15,471 nucleotides of DNA, taken from assembly GCA_024636405.1 (NCBI GenBank), contig JAGXHC010000159.1:1-15471 (forward strand), in the 5' to 3' direction. Every line of letters starts with the position of its first letter. The stretch's first letter is position 1. Below are positions 14,158-15,471 of this stretch, in pieces. Both the position numbers and the translations under genes were made by a program. Below the pieces are notes generated by a model, which worked only from the letters and a program-made list of their open reading frames with translations, did no database searches and was not told where the DNA came from. The stretch comes from Sulfitobacter sp. (lineage in GTDB: Bacteria > Pseudomonadota > Alphaproteobacteria > Rhodobacterales > Rhodobacteraceae).

Positions 14158-15198
14158 TCAGCCCCAGTCCAGCACCACCTTGCCCGATTGCCCCGATTTC
14201 ATCGCCGCAAACCCGGCCTCAAAATCATCCACGGCAAAGCGGTGGGTGATGATGCCCGATACGTCCAGACCATTCTCCAGCATCGCGATCATCTTGTACC
14301 AGGTCTCGAAAATCTCGCGCCCGTAAACACCTTTGATGGTAATCGCCTTGAACACGATCCTGCTCCAGTCCACCGGCGACTTGCCCGGCGGGATCCCTAA
14401 CATCGCGATCCGCCCGCCCATGGTCATTGCTTCGACCATCTGATCCAACGCGCGTTGGTTGCCGGACATTTCCAGCCCCACGTCGAAACCCTGCTTCATT
14501 TTCAGCCGCGCGATTACCGGGGCCAGATCCTCTTTGGCGACGTTTACCGTCACCACATCTGCAACCTTCTGCGCCAGTGCCAGACGGTCAGGGTTCACAT
14601 CGGTGATGACTACATGACGTGCGCCTACATGGCGGGCCACCGCCGCCGCCATAATGCCGATGGGCCCGGCCCCGGTGATCAACACATCTTCGCCCACCAG
14701 ATCAAAGCTCAGCGCCGTGTGCACCGCATTGCCCAGCGGATCAAGAATTGCGCCGATATCGTCGCTGATTTCATCGGGCAGCAGCACCACATTAAAGGCC
14801 GGCAATCTGAGGTATTGCGCAAAGGCCCCTTGTTCGTTCACGCCGATACCGCGCGTGGCAGGGTCCAGATGGAATTTTCCCGCACGGCTCTGGCGGGAGT
14901 TTTTGCCGATCAGATGACCCTCACCACTGCACCGCTGCCCGATTTCCAGTCCCTCGACGTTGCGTCCCACCTCAACGATCTCACCGGCAAATTCGTGGCC
15001 CGTGATCATCGGCACCGGCACCGTCTTTGCCGCCCATTCATCCCAGTTCCAGATGTGAATGTCCGTGCCGCAGATGCCGGTCTTGTTGATCTTGATCAGC
15101 ACGTCGTCGGGACCGATTTCAGGCACCGGCGCGTGGGTCATCCAAAGCCCCTCGCGCGCATGGAGTTTGCTCAGCGCCTTCATTTCGTTGGTGGTCAT
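14158..15198 (-). CDS. tdh: L-threonine 3-dehydrogenase without structural zinc site
   Basis: Tdh oxidises L-threonine with NAD to 2-amino-3-ketobutyrate, which Kbl then splits. The product has 346 residues; from Met6 (MKALSKLH) it aligns without gaps to my memory of the 341-residue E. coli enzyme over the zinc-binding regions. The catalytic zinc ligands are kept: Cys43 (GICGTDIH), His68 and Glu69 (TGHEF), equal to E. coli 38, 63 and 64. The NAD loop is GAGPIG at 176-181. The structural-zinc cysteines (E. coli 93, 96, 99, 107) are replaced by Gly98, Ser101, Ser104 and Asp112. The ATG at 15198 overlaps the kbl stop as ATGA, which favours it over Met6 by translational coupling. The App1-like gene follows 8 bp later. 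Confidence 0.97.
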   Translation of the reverse strand: MTTNEMKALSKLHAREGLWMTHAPVPEIGPDDVLIKINKTGICGTDIHIWNWDEWAAKTVPVPMITGHEFAGEIVEVGRNVEGLEIGQRCSGEGHLIGKNSRQSRAGKFHLDPATRGIGVNEQGAFAQYLRLPAFNVVLLPDEISDDIGAILDPLGNAVHTALSFDLVGEDVLITGAGPIGIMAAAVARHVGARHVVITDVNPDRLALAQKVADVVTVNVAKEDLAPVIARLKMKQGFDVGLEMSGNQRALDQMVEAMTMGGRIAMLGIPPGKSPVDWSRIVFKAITIKGVYGREIFETWYKMIAMLENGLDVSGIITHRFAVDDFEAGFAAMKSGQSGKVVLDWG

Positions 15199-15471
15199 TT
15201 CAGCACCCCGCACGCCTTTCCGGCAACTTCAAAGGCCTTCAGCGCCCGGTCCAGTTCGTCTCGCGTCAGCGCCGCGTTCATCTGCGTCCTGATCCGCGCC
15301 TGCCCGCGTGGCACAACCGGAAAGAAGAACCCGCTGACATATACGCCTTCTTCGAACAACCGCGCCGCCATGTCCTGAGCAAGCTGCGCCTCACCCAGCA
15401 TCACCGGCACAATGGGGTGTTCGCCCGGCAGCAGATCAAAACCCAGTTTTTCCAGCCCGGCACGCCAATAC
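15195..15471 (-). CDS. kbl: 2-amino-3-ketobutyrate CoA ligase, C-terminal part (cut by window edge)
   Basis: The last 91 residues of Kbl are present; the gene runs off the right edge. Kbl is a PLP-dependent alpha-oxoamine synthase that splits 2-amino-3-ketobutyrate with CoA into glycine and acetyl-CoA. The visible part reads [15 protein letters not shown], then [20 protein letters not shown] and [18 protein letters not shown], and ends GKACGVLK, which is the classic C-terminal domain. The conserved PxGxAR-like arginine segment near the active site is intact. The catalytic lysine and start lie outside the window. The stop TGA overlaps the tdh ATG by four bases, so the two enzymes of one pathway are translationally coupled. 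Confidence 0.96.
   Translation of the reverse strand, partial: YWRAGLEKLGFDLLPGEHPIVPVMLGEAQLAQDMAARLFEEGVYVSGFFFPVVPRGQARIRTQMNAALTRDELDRALKAFEVAGKACGVLK

Noticed and set aside
1..15471. Search for CRISPR arrays, insertion sequences, prophage genes, tRNA or rRNA
   Set aside because: No regularly spaced repeats, transposase or integrase motifs, terminal inverted repeats of an element, or cloverleaf/rRNA sequences were seen.

Overview
The window looks like a chromosomal segment of a marine Rhodobacteraceae (Roseobacter-group) alphaproteobacterium. The grounds are the moderately high GC content, the close match of many proteins to roseobacter-type families (two-cysteine IalB protein, Rhizobium etli-type asparaginase, alphaproteobacterial SerC, LOG protein with a long N-terminus), and a G/C-run palindrome next to AAATATCCCGGGGG of the kind scattered through Rhodobacterales intergenic DNA. 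It is mostly housekeeping and amino-acid metabolism. I see no phage, transposase, CRISPR, tRNA or rRNA.

Left part (1-5150): a small unknown gene, a GlsB/YeaQ-type membrane protein and dapD (lysine/diaminopimelate synthesis) are read leftward. A strong terminator follows the membrane protein and touches the start codon of the unknown gene. A LOG-family nucleotide phosphoribohydrolase is read rightward from a promoter region shared with dapD. Then, leftward, come a conserved-looking 73-residue orphan, rlmN (23S rRNA/tRNA adenine methylation) and an exported IalB-family protein.

Middle part (5327-12266): an R. etli-type L-asparaginase (rightward) converges on serB, with the palindromic repeat between them. 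Serine synthesis is nearly complete here: serB leftward, serC-serA rightward, the three enzymes that turn 3-phosphoglycerate into serine. An orphan Tat-exported family-5 solute-binding protein lies inside the cluster between serB and serC. The 323-bp region between it and serC carries a widely spaced 10-bp inverted repeat and a structured serC leader. In that leader an upstream ACCCTT can pair either with a local GAAGGG or with the serC ribosome binding site, which is the shape of a translational switch and fits the known alphaproteobacterial serC leader motif. serA ends at a textbook terminator.

Right part (12424-15471): a PPP-type phosphatase converges, one base apart, on an operon read leftward: kbl (cut by the window edge), tdh and an App1/DUF2183 phosphatase-like protein. 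Kbl and Tdh degrade threonine to glycine and acetyl-CoA. Tdh keeps its catalytic zinc ligands but has lost all four structural-zinc cysteines.

The most interesting signals are the serC leader switch, the cysteine-free lobe of Tdh, the orphan binding protein inside the serine cluster with its alternative 3' hairpins, and the terminator that abuts a downstream start codon.
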